Assembly (NCBI RefSeq): GCF_008923205.2
Contig: NZ_WBMS02000063.1
Span: 1 to 36,887, forward strand
From: Actinomadura physcomitrii
GTDB taxonomy: Bacteria > Actinomycetota > Actinomycetes > Streptosporangiales > Streptosporangiaceae
Length of the DNA stretch: 36,887 nt
Direction of reading: 5' to 3'
Shown: positions 14,290 through 22,420 of the stretch, piece by piece
Layout of the letters: each line of letters opens with the position of its first letter
Numbering within the stretch: position 1 is the stretch's first letter
Translations under genes and position numbers: made by a program
Notes under the pieces: generated by a model
Databases searched by the model: none
Told to the model about the DNA's origin: nothing
Seen by the model: only the letters and a program-made list of their open reading frames with translations

Positions 14290-16365
14290 ATGGTCGAGGG
14301 GGGCGCGGCGCCGTCCGGGCTGAAGGTGCTGGGGGCGTGCCCGCTGGACTGCCCCGACGGGTGCTCGTGGGTGGTGACCGTCCGGGACGGCAAGGCCGTG
14401 CGGCTACGCGGCAACCCGGACCATCCGTACACGCGCGGGGCGCTGTGCACCAAGGTGAACCGGTGGCTCGAGCGCGCGGAGCAGCCCGACCGGATCCTGC
14501 ACCCGATACGGCGCGCCGGCGCGAAGGGCGAGGGCCGGTTCGAGCGGATCACCTGGGACGAGGCCCTCGACGAGATCGCCGAACGGCTGCGCGGCGTGAT
14601 CGGCGAGCACGGCGGCGAGGCCGTCTGGCCCTACTGGGGGACGGGCACGCTCGGCTACCTGCAGGGCTGCGAGGGCTTCGGCGGGCGCCGGTTCTTCAAC
14701 GTGCTGGGCGCGTCCGCGCACGCCGTCGACATCTGCTCGGCGGCCGGGGCCGCCGGCATGAAGGCGGCGATCGGTTCCGCGGGCGGCATGGACCCGCAGG
14801 ACCTTGCGCACGCGAGGCTGGTCCTGCTGTGGGGGACGAACCCGCTGACCAGCGGCCACCACGTGTGGAAGTTCGTCCAGGACGCGCGCAGGGCCGGGGC
14901 GCACCTGGTCGCGATCGACCCGGTCCGGACGCGGACGGCGCAGCAGGCCGACGAGCATCTGGCGCCGCTGCCCGGCACGGACGCGGCGCTCGCGCTCGGG
15001 CTGCTGAACGTGGTCGTCGGGCTCGGCGCGCAGGACGAGGAGTTCCTGCGCGACCACACCCAGGGCTGGGAGGAGTTCCGGGAGCGGATCGCGGAGTTCC
15101 CGCCGGAGCGGGCCGCGGCGATCACCGGCGTGCCCGCCGCGGACATCGTCGCGCTGGGCGAGCGGATCGCGCGGACCCGCCCGACCGCGATCCGGGCGAC
15201 GCAGGGCCTTCAGCGGCATTCGGGCGGCGGGGCGACGCTCCGGGTGCTGGCGGGCATCCCCGCCGTCACCGGGGACTGGCGGCTGCACGGCGGCGGCCTC
15301 GCGTTCTCGACGTCGGGGCACATCAAGCTGAACAAGGCGGCGCTGTACCGGGACGACCTGCGCCCCGGCCCGGTGCGGACGCTGTCGATGAGCCGGCTCG
15401 GCGAAGGGCTGCTGGACGTCCAGGACCCGCCGGTCAAGGCGCTGTTCGTCATCGCGGCGAACCCGGCCGGCAGCACGCCGCACCAGAACAAGGTGCGGCG
15501 TGGCCTCGCGCGCGAGGACCTGTTCACGGTGGTGCTGGAGCAGTTCCCCACCGACACCGTCGACTACGCCGACATCGTGCTTCCGGCGACGGCCCAGCAC
15601 GAGCACGCCGACCTGCACGAGGGGTACGGCCACCTGCACCTGGCCTGGAACGAGCCGGCGGTCGCGCCGCCCGGGGAGTGCCTGCCGACGTCGGAGACGT
15701 TCCGGCGGCTCGCGCGCCGGATGGGCGTCGAGGAGCCCGCCGTGTACGACTCCGACGAGCGGCTCGCCGAGCAGTTGCTGGCCTCGGACCACCCGTGGAT
15801 GGCGGGCGTCACGCTGGACCGGCTGCGCGAGGAGGGGTTCGTCCGGCTGGCCGTGCCGGACCCGTTCGTCCCGTACGCCGGCGGGTTCCCGACCCCGTCC
15901 GGGCGGCTGGAGTTCCGGTCGGCGCGGGCGGCCGGTGCCGGGGCGGACCCGCTCGCCGGGTACGTCCCGCCGGCCGAGGTCGCGGATCCGGAGCGGGCTC
16001 GGCGCTACCCCCTCGCGCTGGTCTCCGCGGCGTCGCACGAGTTCCTCAACACGCAGTTCGCCAACAACCCGGAGCTGCGCCGCCGCGCGGGGGACCCGGC
16101 CGTGCGGGTGCACCCGGACGACGCGGCGTCCCGCGGCCTGGTGGACGGCCAGCGGGTGCGGGTCGGCAACGAGCGCGGCTCGTTCGACGCCGTCCTGCGG
16201 GTGTCCGACCAGGTCAGGCCCGGTGTCGCGGCGACGGCGAAGGGGCACTGGCCGAAGTTCGCCGGCGGCTCGAACGCCAACGCGGTGGTGGACGAGCGCG
16301 CCGCCGACCTCGGCGGCGGCCCGGTGTTCCACGACACCCGGGTCGAGATCACCGCGGCCGGCTGA
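14290..16365 (+). CDS. Molybdopterin-dependent oxidoreductase (DMSO reductase/formate dehydrogenase superfamily)
   Basis: This 691-aa cytoplasmic-type protein starts with a 4Fe-4S motif, Cys17-x3-Cys21-x3-Cys25-x27-Cys53 (ACPLDCPDGCSW ... GALCTK). The bis-MGD binding domains follow (VLLWGTNPLTSGHHVWKF near residue 180; FVIAANPAGSTPHQNK near residue 385; VLPATAQHEHADLHEGYG near residue 435). The molydopterin-dinucleotide binding C-terminal domain has SHEFLNTQFANNPELRR and a barrel strand VDGQRVRVGNERGSF. No Tat signal is visible. ATG 14290 is chosen because GGAGG (14277-14281) lies 8 nt upstream; in-frame starts exist at 14218 and 14245. No partner subunits are nearby, so the electron partner and substrate are unknown. 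Confidence 0.92.
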   Translation: MVEGGAAPSGLKVLGACPLDCPDGCSWVVTVRDGKAVRLRGNPDHPYTRGALCTKVNRWLERAEQPDRILHPIRRAGAKGEGRFERITWDEALDEIAERLRGVIGEHGGEAVWPYWGTGTLGYLQGCEGFGGRRFFNVLGASAHAVDICSAAGAAGMKAAIGSAGGMDPQDLAHARLVLLWGTNPLTSGHHVWKFVQDARRAGAHLVAIDPVRTRTAQQADEHLAPLPGTDAALALGLLNVVVGLGAQDEEFLRDHTQGWEEFRERIAEFPPERAAAITGVPAADIVALGERIARTRPTAIRATQGLQRHSGGGATLRVLAGIPAVTGDWRLHGGGLAFSTSGHIKLNKAALYRDDLRPGPVRTLSMSRLGEGLLDVQDPPVKALFVIAANPAGSTPHQNKVRRGLAREDLFTVVLEQFPTDTVDYADIVLPATAQHEHADLHEGYGHLHLAWNEPAVAPPGECLPTSETFRRLARRMGVEEPAVYDSDERLAEQLLASDHPWMAGVTLDRLREEGFVRLAVPDPFVPYAGGFPTPSGRLEFRSARAAGAGADPLAGYVPPAEVADPERARRYPLALVSAASHEFLNTQFANNPELRRRAGDPAVRVHPDDAASRGLVDGQRVRVGNERGSFDAVLRVSDQVRPGVAATAKGHWPKFAGGSNANAVVDERAADLGGGPVFHDTRVEITAAG

Positions 16366-16404
16366 CCCGCGTCCCGATACGGTGTGCGCCGTACGGAGGG
16401 ATCG

Positions 16405-17652
16405 ATGACGTTTCAGACCATGCTCGACCGGGCCCGCAAGTACGAGCGGCAGGGCCGCGCGGAGGAGGCCGCGGGCGCGTACGCGTCCGCGGCGCAGGAC
16501 GCCGAGGCGCGCGGGGACCGGGCGTCGGCCGTCGCCGTCCGGGCCCGGCTGGCGCGTGCGCGGGCCGCGGGGGGCCGGGTGGACGAGGCGCCCCGCGTCC
16601 TCGACGGCGCGGAGCGCGCGGCCGCCGCGCTGCCCGCCGGCCCGCAGGTCCGCGCGACGCTGGACGGGCAGGCCGCGCACGTCCTGGCCGCGGCCGGGCG
16701 GACGGGCGACGCGGCGCGCCGGGCGTGGGGCGCGATGGCGGCCTTCCGGTCCGTCCAGGACCACGGGCGCGCCGACGTCGCGGGCGTCCACGCGGCGCGG
16801 CTGATCGTGCGGGACGCCGGCGCGCGGGCCGCGGTCGGCCCGCTGCGGGACCTGCTGGCGCGGATGCCGCCGGGCGGCGACGGGCACCGGCGGGTGGCCG
16901 CGCTGCTCGCCGACGCCGAGCGCCGTCCCGACCGCGACCACGACGTGCTGGTCACCGATCCGGGCGGCGCCGCGTGGGGACGGCTCGCCGCCGCGCTCGC
17001 GGTCGGCGCGCACCTGGCGGTCGGGAACGGCGTGCCGTGGAACACCCTGTCCACCCCGGACGGCGCCCGCGACGACCGGGTCCTGCTGGAACGCGACTGG
17101 GGCATCACCGACGCGGCGGGCTGGCGCGAGAGCATCGACCGGCTGCTGGACGCGGAGAACTGCGACCCGGCGATCCAGATGGTGCTCGACCAGCGCGGAC
17201 GCGGCACGGACCCGCACGGCTGGCGCGCGGCGATCGTCGCCTGGTGCCGCGAGCGCGACATCTCCGACGAGACGATCCAGCGCGTCGTCGCGCTGTCGGA
17301 GTCGATCCGGCGGTACGAGGCGCGGTTCCGCGCGGACGGCCTGCTGGCGCCGGACGGCCGGGTCGAGAGCGTGTACGCCTACGACTTCGGCCGCGCGGTG
17401 AACATGGCGCGCTGGGGCCTGAACGCGGGCTACTGCGACGCCGAGGAGGCCGAGAAGTGCGTGCTCGTCGCCGGGCACCGCGCCAATCAGGTGTACGGGT
17501 CGTGGACGTCGTTCTCGGCGGGGTACGTCCTCGGCCGGATGCTCCGCTTCGACGAGGGCGAGTTCGGCGAGTGGTACGAGCGGTCCCTGGCCGGCCACCG
17601 CATCCTCGCCGACGACCCGGCGAGCCCCTGGCGCCGCATGGCCTGGGGTTAG
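16405..17652 (+). CDS. DUF1266 domain protein with N-terminal helical repeats
   Basis: This 415-aa protein has an N-terminal TPR-like region (residues about 1-110: RARKYERQGRAEEAAGAYASAAQDAEARGD) and a C-terminal DUF1266 domain from about residue 200 (ERDWGITDAAGWRESIDRLL; YDFGRAVNMARWGLNAGYCDAEEA; YGSWTSFSAGYVLGRML). DUF1266 has no established function. GGAGGG lies 4 nt before the ATG, and a -10-like TACGGT at 16378-16383 lies within a 5-bp-arm inverted repeat (16378-16393). Its stop overlaps the convergent adenosine deaminase stop in the four bases 17649-17652. Composition is extremely Ala/Arg-rich in the N-terminal half. Confidence 0.85.
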   Translation: MTFQTMLDRARKYERQGRAEEAAGAYASAAQDAEARGDRASAVAVRARLARARAAGGRVDEAPRVLDGAERAAAALPAGPQVRATLDGQAAHVLAAAGRTGDAARRAWGAMAAFRSVQDHGRADVAGVHAARLIVRDAGARAAVGPLRDLLARMPPGGDGHRRVAALLADAERRPDRDHDVLVTDPGGAAWGRLAAALAVGAHLAVGNGVPWNTLSTPDGARDDRVLLERDWGITDAAGWRESIDRLLDAENCDPAIQMVLDQRGRGTDPHGWRAAIVAWCRERDISDETIQRVVALSESIRRYEARFRADGLLAPDGRVESVYAYDFGRAVNMARWGLNAGYCDAEEAEKCVLVAGHRANQVYGSWTSFSAGYVLGRMLRFDEGEFGEWYERSLAGHRILADDPASPWRRMAWG

Positions 17653-18680
17653 CCGCCCGCCAGCGCGTCGATCTCCGCCGTGACGGCGCGGCGCCCGGCC
17701 TCGTCGAGGAACGAGGCGGTGGCGGCGTTGCGGGCGAGCGCGGCCAGCTCGGCGCGGCCGAGCCCGAACACCTCGGCGGCGACGCGGTACTCGCCGGTCA
17801 GCGAGGTGTCGAACATGGGCGGGTCGTCGCTGTTCAGCGTGACGACCAGGCCCTCCGCCAGCATCCGCGGCAGCGGGTGCCCGGCGAGCGAGGCGACCTG
17901 CCCGGTCCGCAGGTTGGACGTCGGGCAGACCTCCAGCGGGATCCGCGTCTCGCGCAGGTGCGCGACCAGCCGCGGGTCGTCCAGGCAGCTGGTGCCGTGG
18001 CCGATGCGCTCGGCGCCGAGGCCGTCGAGGGCCTCCCAGATCGTCTCGGGCCCGGTCATCTCGCCGGCGTGCGGGACGCTGCGCAGGCCCGCGGCGCGCG
18101 CGGCGCGGAAGGCGTCGCGGAACGCGTCCCGGTGCGGCGGCCGGCACTGCTCGATGCCGCCGAGGCCGAACCCGACGAGCGCCTCGGGCGGGTGGGCGAG
18201 CGCGTGGTCGAGGGTGCCGCGGGCGCCCTCGGCGCCGAACTCGCCGGGGATGTCGAAGATGTAGGCGACGCGGATCCCGTGCCGGGCGCGGGCCTCCCGG
18301 ACGGCGTGGTCGAGCGCCTCGGTGATCGCGGGCATCGGCATGCCGGCGCGCTGGTGGGTGTAGGGGGTGACGGTCAGCTCGACGTACCGGACGTTCTGCG
18401 CGGCGAGGTCGCGGGCCGTGCCGAGGACGAGGGTCCCGACGTCCTCGGGCGTCCGGACGAGGCTCGACACCGACTCGTAGACCTCGGCGAAGTGCGGGAA
18501 GTCGCGGAACTCGTAGAAGGCGCGCAGTTCGCGCTCGTCCGCGGGGACGGGGCCGCCCGGGTGGCGGCGGGCCAGTTCCAGGACGGTGGGGACGGAGGCG
18601 GAGCCCACGAGGTGGACGTGGAGCTCGACCTTCGGGAGGGCGTCGATGAACGCCTCGATGGAGGAGGTGTCGGTCAGCAC
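17649..18680 (-). CDS. add: Adenosine deaminase family protein
   Basis: This 343-aa TIM-barrel metalloenzyme deaminates adenosine to inosine in purine salvage. Zinc motif HVH is His21 and His23 (ELHVHLVGSAS), followed by SVPHAGEMTGP (His and catalytic Glu), RIGHGTS and VTLNSDDPPMF (the Asp-Asp pair). The GSAS in place of DGSL marks an actinobacterial subgroup, so another purine or nucleoside is possible. The GTG start at 18680 lies 6 nt after a -10-like TAGCTT (18692-18687) with no ribosome site, so it is probably leaderless. It is divergent from a WYL regulator. Confidence 0.9.
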   Translation of the reverse strand: MLTDTSSIEAFIDALPKVELHVHLVGSASVPTVLELARRHPGGPVPADERELRAFYEFRDFPHFAEVYESVSSLVRTPEDVGTLVLGTARDLAAQNVRYVELTVTPYTHQRAGMPMPAITEALDHAVREARARHGIRVAYIFDIPGEFGAEGARGTLDHALAHPPEALVGFGLGGIEQCRPPHRDAFRDAFRAARAAGLRSVPHAGEMTGPETIWEALDGLGAERIGHGTSCLDDPRLVAHLRETRIPLEVCPTSNLRTGQVASLAGHPLPRMLAEGLVVTLNSDDPPMFDTSLTGEYRVAAEVFGLGRAELAALARNAATASFLDEAGRRAVTAEIDALAGG

Positions 18681-18731
18681 GCCGCGAAGCTAACAGCCGT
18701 CCGGTCGGCCGGAACAGCGAAATCCGGGCAA

Positions 18732-18751
18732 CCTGACACGAGATTGTCAGG
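18732..18751. promoter_or_regulatory. Palindromic operator between adenosine deaminase and WYL regulator
   Basis: CCTGACA-N6-TGTCAGG is a perfect 7-bp-arm inverted repeat in the 110-nt divergent gap. It lies about 40-60 nt upstream of the WYL start and 50-70 nt upstream of the deaminase start. The adjacent HTH-WYL regulator is the natural binder (inference). Confidence 0.65.
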
Positions 18752-18790
18752 AATGGTCGCCGGGGTGCCCGTCCGGGCGAGAATGGGGGC

Positions 18791-19756
18791 ATGCGCGCCG
18801 CCCGGTTGATCTCGCTCGTCCTGCTCCTGCAGTCGCGGGGGACGATGACGGCGGGCGAGCTGGCCCGGGAACTGGAGGTCTCGGAGCGGACCGTCTACCG
18901 GGACGTGGAGGCGCTGTCGGCGGCCGGGGTCCCGGTGTACGCCGACCAGGGCCGGGGCGGCGGGTACCGGCTCGTCGGCGGGTACCGGACGCGGCTCACC
19001 GGGCTGAGCCGGGAGGAGGCCGAGGCGCTGTTCCTGTCCGGGCTGCCCGGCCCGGCCGGGGAGATGGGGCTCGGCGACGCGGTCGCGGCGGCCGAGCTGA
19101 AGGTGCTGGCGGCACTGCCCGCCTCGCTGCGGGACGCGCCGGCCCGGGCCGGCCAGCGCTTCCACCTGGACGCCCCGGGCTGGTTCGGCGACGCCGGGAC
19201 GCCGCCGCTGCTGCCCGCCCTCGCGCGCGCGGTGTGGCGGGACGAGACCGTCGTGCTGCGCTACCGCAGGGACCGCGAGGTGACCCGGACCGTCGACCCG
19301 TACGGGCTCGTGCTGAAGAACGGCACGTGGTACCTCGTCGGGCGGGTCGGCGGGCAGCCCCGCACGTACCGCGTCGACCGGGTCGCCGCGGTCGAGGAGA
19401 CCGGCGCGGTGTTCGAGCGGGACGAGGCGTTCGACCTCGCCGGGCACTGGGCGGAGCAGGCGGCGGCGTTCGTCCGGTCGATGCTGCGCGAGGAGGTCGC
19501 CGTGCGCCTCAGCCCGGCCGGGATGCGGCTGCTGCGGTTCGCGGTCGAGCCGGTCGCCGCGGAGCGGGCCGCCGCCGGCGCCGGCGACCCCGACGACCGG
19601 GGCTGGCGCGCGACGGTGCTGCCGGTCGAGTCCCTCGACGTGGCGGTGTCCCAGCTGATGCGGCTCGGAGCGGACGTCGAGGTGCTCGGACCGCCGGAGC
19701 TGCGCGCCCGGATGGCCGCCTCCGCCGCCCGTCTGGCCGCTCTCTACGCCGTCTGA
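18791..19756 (+). CDS. HTH-WYL family transcriptional regulator
   Basis: This 321-aa regulator has an N-terminal winged helix of the HTH_11/DeoR-like type (RLISLVLLLQSRGTMTAGELARELEVSERTVYRDVEALSAAGVPVY, residues about 5-50) with the recurrent GRGGGYRL wing. A central WYL domain follows, with the literal motif Trp180-Tyr181-Leu182 (NGTWYLVGR). A WCX-type C-terminal extension begins near residue 230. WYL domains bind small ligands or nucleic acid. The start ATG has no ribosome site and sits 6 nt after GAGAAT, so it may be leaderless. It probably controls itself through the palindrome at 18732-18751, and perhaps the divergent adenosine deaminase. Confidence 0.93.
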   Translation: MRAARLISLVLLLQSRGTMTAGELARELEVSERTVYRDVEALSAAGVPVYADQGRGGGYRLVGGYRTRLTGLSREEAEALFLSGLPGPAGEMGLGDAVAAAELKVLAALPASLRDAPARAGQRFHLDAPGWFGDAGTPPLLPALARAVWRDETVVLRYRRDREVTRTVDPYGLVLKNGTWYLVGRVGGQPRTYRVDRVAAVEETGAVFERDEAFDLAGHWAEQAAAFVRSMLREEVAVRLSPAGMRLLRFAVEPVAAERAAAGAGDPDDRGWRATVLPVESLDVAVSQLMRLGADVEVLGPPELRARMAASAARLAALYAV

Positions 19757-19810
19757 CCAGCGGCCGCGCGTCCCGGCGTGCGGGCGCCGCCGTGACCCGG
19801 GACACATCGG

Positions 19811-19837
19811 TCGGTAACCGAATATTTCGGTAACCGA
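19811..19837. promoter_or_regulatory. Candidate MarR operator before the MFS-MarR gene
   Basis: A 27-bp dyad is centred at 19824: TCGGTAACCGAA-tat-TTCGGTAACCGA, with 12 of 13 positions paired. The same bases also read as two direct copies of TCGGTAACCGA, 16 bp apart. A -10-like TATCGT follows at 19840-19845, so occupancy would block the promoter. The MarR domain encoded downstream is the likely binder. Confidence 0.65.
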
Positions 19838-19852
19838 TGTATCGTGGGTGCG

Positions 19853-19906
19853 GTGACGATGAGACGTGGCGCGGCGCCCGGAACGGCCGCTGCGGAGGTG
19901 ACGTGA
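19853..19906 (+). CDS. Possible 17-codon leader ORF of the MFS-MarR gene
   Basis: GTG at 19853 begins 7 nt after the -10-like TATCGT, so it could be leaderless. It encodes VTMRRGAAPGTAAAEVT and its TGA (19904-19906) overlaps the GTG of the transporter (19903-19905) as GTGA. The GGAGGTGA ribosome site lies inside it. It could couple translation or sense ribosome stalling. There is no independent evidence of expression. Confidence 0.35.
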   Translation: MTMRRGAAPGTAAAEVT

Positions 19907-21900
19907 GCGGCGAACCGGACGTGAGCGGCGGGCCGGCGCAGCGGCCGGTCCTGCGGCGGCTGCCCGCCGTGCTGGTGAGGGAGCGGCCGCGGCCGGCCCG
20001 GGTCCGCGCGCACCCCCGGGCCTGGTGGCTCGCGGTCGCCACGGTCTGCTTCGGCGCGTTCATGGGGCAGCTCGACGCGAGCGTCGTCACGCTCGCCTAC
20101 GGCGGCCTGGGCGCGGAGTTCGGGGCCTCCCTGGCCGCCGTGGAGTGGGTGTCGCTGGCCTACCTGCTCACCCTGGTGGCCCTGCTGATCCCCGTCGGCC
20201 GGTTCGCCGACGCGCGCGGCCGCAAGCTGCTCTACCTGCGCGGCTTCGGGGTCTTCGTGGTCGCGTCGGCGGCGTGCGGGCTCGCGCCGTCGCTCTGGAC
20301 GCTGATCGCCTTCCGGGTCGCGCAGGCCGCCGGCGCCGCGATGATGCAGGCCAACAGCGTGGCGCTGGTGGTGACGAGCGCGCCGGACGGGCGGGCGCGC
20401 GGGGCGCTCGGCGTGCAGGCCGCCGCGCAGGCGCTCGGGCTGGCGCTCGGGCCGACGGTGGGCGGGGCGCTGGTGTCCGCGCTGGGCTGGCGCTGGGTGT
20501 TCGGGGTCAACGTGCCGATCGGGATCGCCGCCCTGGTGGCGGGGCATTACCTGCTGCCGAGGACCCGCCCGCGCAACGACGCCCGCGAGCTCGACCGGCC
20601 CGGCGCGGTGCTGCTGGCCGCCGCGACGACGGCGGGGCTGCTCGGTGTCTCGGCGGCGTCCGGGCTGCCGGTGCCGGCGTGGGGCGTCGCGGCGCTGTTC
20701 GCCGTGGCCGCCGCGAGCGGCTGGGCGTTCACCGCCAGGCAGCGCCGGGCGCCCTCCCCGCTGCTGGACCTCGGCCTGCTGCGGGTGCGCGCGGTGTCGG
20801 CCGGGCTCGCCGGGGCGCTCGGCGCGTACCTGGTGCTGTTCGGCCCGCTGGTGCTGGTGCCGGTCGTACTGACGGGCCGCGGCTCGTCGGAGCTGCTGGC
20901 GGGGCTGGTGCTGACGGCGCTGCCCGCCGGGTTCGGCGCCGGCGCGGTCGGCGGCGAACCGCTGCTGCGCCGGATGGGCGACCGGGCCCGCGGCGTGCTC
21001 GGCGCCGGGACGGCGGCGGCGTCGCTGGCGGTGCTGCTGTTCCTTCCCCTGTCCCCCGCCTGGCTGGCCGCCCAGGCGGTAGTCCTCGGGCTCGGGCTCG
21101 GCGTGTTCACCCCGGCCAACAACGCGCTCATCATGAAGGCCGTGCCGGCGCGGTGGTCGGGCACCGGCGGCGGGCTGGTCAACATGGCGCGCGGCCTCGG
21201 GACCGCGCTCGGCGTCGCGCTCGTCACGCTGGCGCTGCACCTCGGGCCGGACGGCGGGCGCTTCGACGGGACGCGCTGGGCGATCGCCGTGCTGCTCGCC
21301 GCGTCCGCGGCCACCGTCGCCGCCGCCTGGGCGGCGACCGGCGGCCCCGCACGGCGGAGCGGCCGCACCGCCGCGGGAGGGGGCCCGGCCTGGGCGGCGA
21401 GCCGGGCTAAAGTTGCCCGCATGTCCCAGCAGCCGCGCCCCGACACCGGCACGCCCGCGCGCGCGACGGACGCGCGCCTGCTCACCGAGACCGTGACGCG
21501 GCTGCGCCGGGCGCTGCGCGCCTCGATCCGCACCGAGTACCCGTGGGAGACGCTGCCGATGGCGCAGATCGAGCTGCTGCAGGTGCTCGCCGAGCGGTCG
21601 CCCGCCCGGATCGGCGACCTCGCCGCCCGGCAGCGCCTCGCCACCAGCACCGTCAGCGGGCTGGTCGGCCAGATGATCGGTGCGGGGCTGGTGGCGCGGG
21701 CCGTCGACCCCGCCGACCGGCGGGCGTCCGCGGTCACCCTCACCGACGCCGGCCGCGACCAGCTCGCCGCGTGGGCGCGGGCCCACGAGCGGCGGCTGAA
21801 CACCGCGCTGGAAGGACTGGACGAGGCGGACCGCGACGCCATCGGCGCCGCGCTGCCCGCGCTCGTCCGGCTCACCGACCGTCTGGACGGCTCGGTCTGA
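19903..21900 (+). CDS. DHA2-type MFS transporter fused in frame to a MarR regulator
   Basis: This single 665-codon frame has no stop between two modules. Residues about 40-490 form a 14-helix drug:H+ antiporter: motif A VGRFADARGRK, motif C ALGLALGPTVGGAL, and FGAFMGQLDASVVTLAY in helix 1. Residues 507-665 form a complete MarR winged-helix protein (ARIGDLAARQRLATSTVSGLVGQMIGAGLVARAVDPADRR). The joining segment is Gly/Ala/Arg rich. GTG 19903 is chosen because GGAGGTGA (19894-19901) directly precedes it. Two readings are possible: a membrane-tethered regulator, or two genes where MarR uses its own start at 21421. Efflux with self-regulation is likely in both. The exported compound is unknown. 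Confidence 0.8.
   Translation: MSGEPDVSGGPAQRPVLRRLPAVLVRERPRPARVRAHPRAWWLAVATVCFGAFMGQLDASVVTLAYGGLGAEFGASLAAVEWVSLAYLLTLVALLIPVGRFADARGRKLLYLRGFGVFVVASAACGLAPSLWTLIAFRVAQAAGAAMMQANSVALVVTSAPDGRARGALGVQAAAQALGLALGPTVGGALVSALGWRWVFGVNVPIGIAALVAGHYLLPRTRPRNDARELDRPGAVLLAAATTAGLLGVSAASGLPVPAWGVAALFAVAAASGWAFTARQRRAPSPLLDLGLLRVRAVSAGLAGALGAYLVLFGPLVLVPVVLTGRGSSELLAGLVLTALPAGFGAGAVGGEPLLRRMGDRARGVLGAGTAAASLAVLLFLPLSPAWLAAQAVVLGLGLGVFTPANNALIMKAVPARWSGTGGGLVNMARGLGTALGVALVTLALHLGPDGGRFDGTRWAIAVLLAASAATVAAAWAATGGPARRSGRTAAGGGPAWAASRAKVARMSQQPRPDTGTPARATDARLLTETVTRLRRALRASIRTEYPWETLPMAQIELLQVLAERSPARIGDLAARQRLATSTVSGLVGQMIGAGLVARAVDPADRRASAVTLTDAGRDQLAAWARAHERRLNTALEGLDEADRDAIGAALPALVRLTDRLDGSV
21421..21900 (+). 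CDS. MarR family regulator (possible separate internal start)
   Basis: The MarR module alone is 159 aa from ATG 21421 and has the normal full length for the family, with nothing missing at its N-terminus. A -10-like TAAAGT (21408-21413) ends 7 nt before this ATG and no ribosome site is present, the pattern of leaderless genes seen elsewhere in the window. This suggests that at least part of the MarR is made as a free protein even though the transporter frame reads through. It lies in the same frame as the transporter. Confidence 0.6.
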   Translation: MSQQPRPDTGTPARATDARLLTETVTRLRRALRASIRTEYPWETLPMAQIELLQVLAERSPARIGDLAARQRLATSTVSGLVGQMIGAGLVARAVDPADRRASAVTLTDAGRDQLAAWARAHERRLNTALEGLDEADRDAIGAALPALVRLTDRLDGSV

Positions 21901-21947
21901 CCGCGGCCCGCCGGCGGGCGCGACATCGCCCCCGTCCCGGTCCGGGC

Positions 21948-22094
21948 TCAGGTGAAGATGCTCACGCCGCCGGGGCCGACGAGCAGCCCGACGACGATGA
22001 GGACGATGCCCCAGATCAGCTCGCGCCGGGCGAGGATCACGTAGATGCCGGAGATCACCAGGATCACGGCGATGAGCCACAGGATTGTCATCAT
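21948..22094 (-). CDS. GPGG-motif small membrane protein
   Basis: This 48-aa protein has two predicted membrane helices (ILWLIAVILVISGIYVIL and LIWGIVLIVVGLLVG) joined by an ARRE turn and ending in GPGGVSIFT. The C-terminal GPGG motif and overall form match a small conserved actinobacterial membrane protein of unknown role. ATGATG at 22094-22089 is the start; sequence further upstream in frame is not conserved-looking. It stands alone between the MarR end and the trpEG terminator. Confidence 0.8.
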   Translation of the reverse strand: MMTILWLIAVILVISGIYVILARRELIWGIVLIVVGLLVGPGGVSIFT

Positions 22095-22420
22095 GGCGAG
22101 GGGGTCCCCGGAAAGGGGACGGCAAAACCATGGGCTCGATTCGGTCAACCGGAACGGGGCTTTCGTGCGGAGGGGGGATCGCTCCCCCCTCCGCCGGGAT
22201 AACGGCGATCACGCGCGCCGCGCGGCGCGGCGCCGTGGCCGGTCACCGAGTCTTCCGCGCCCGCCGGGACCGGTCCAGGAACCACGGGACCATTTCCGGA
22301 CGTCCGCGATGATGCTTCAGGACGAGACCCGGCTCCTGCGTCCGGCGGGTTGACATCCGGCCCCGACCGAGTGCCGCGGCTCCCGACGGCAACGGGACGG
22401 GCGCGGCGGCCGGGCACCCG
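22095..22420. other. Non-coding gap between trpEG end and GPGG gene
   Basis: These 326 nt hold one strong hairpin (22167-22194) and presumably the promoter of the small membrane protein. No conserved open frame, RNA gene or repeat was recognised in the remainder. Confidence 0.6.
22167..22194 (-). terminator. Strong hairpin downstream of trpEG
   Basis: GCGGAGGGGGGA (22167-22178) pairs perfectly with TCCCCCCTCCGC (22183-22194) across a TCGC loop, a 12-bp G/C stem. It lies 227 nt after the trpEG stop. No T-tract follows. An intrinsic terminator for trpEG is likely, though the distance is long. Confidence 0.6.

Noticed and set aside
14404..18792. Very long open frame on the minus strand across the oxidoreductase, DUF1266 and deaminase genes
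   Set aside because: Its translation is Arg/Pro/Ala-rich low complexity without domains, and it is antisense to clear genes; it is a product of high GC.
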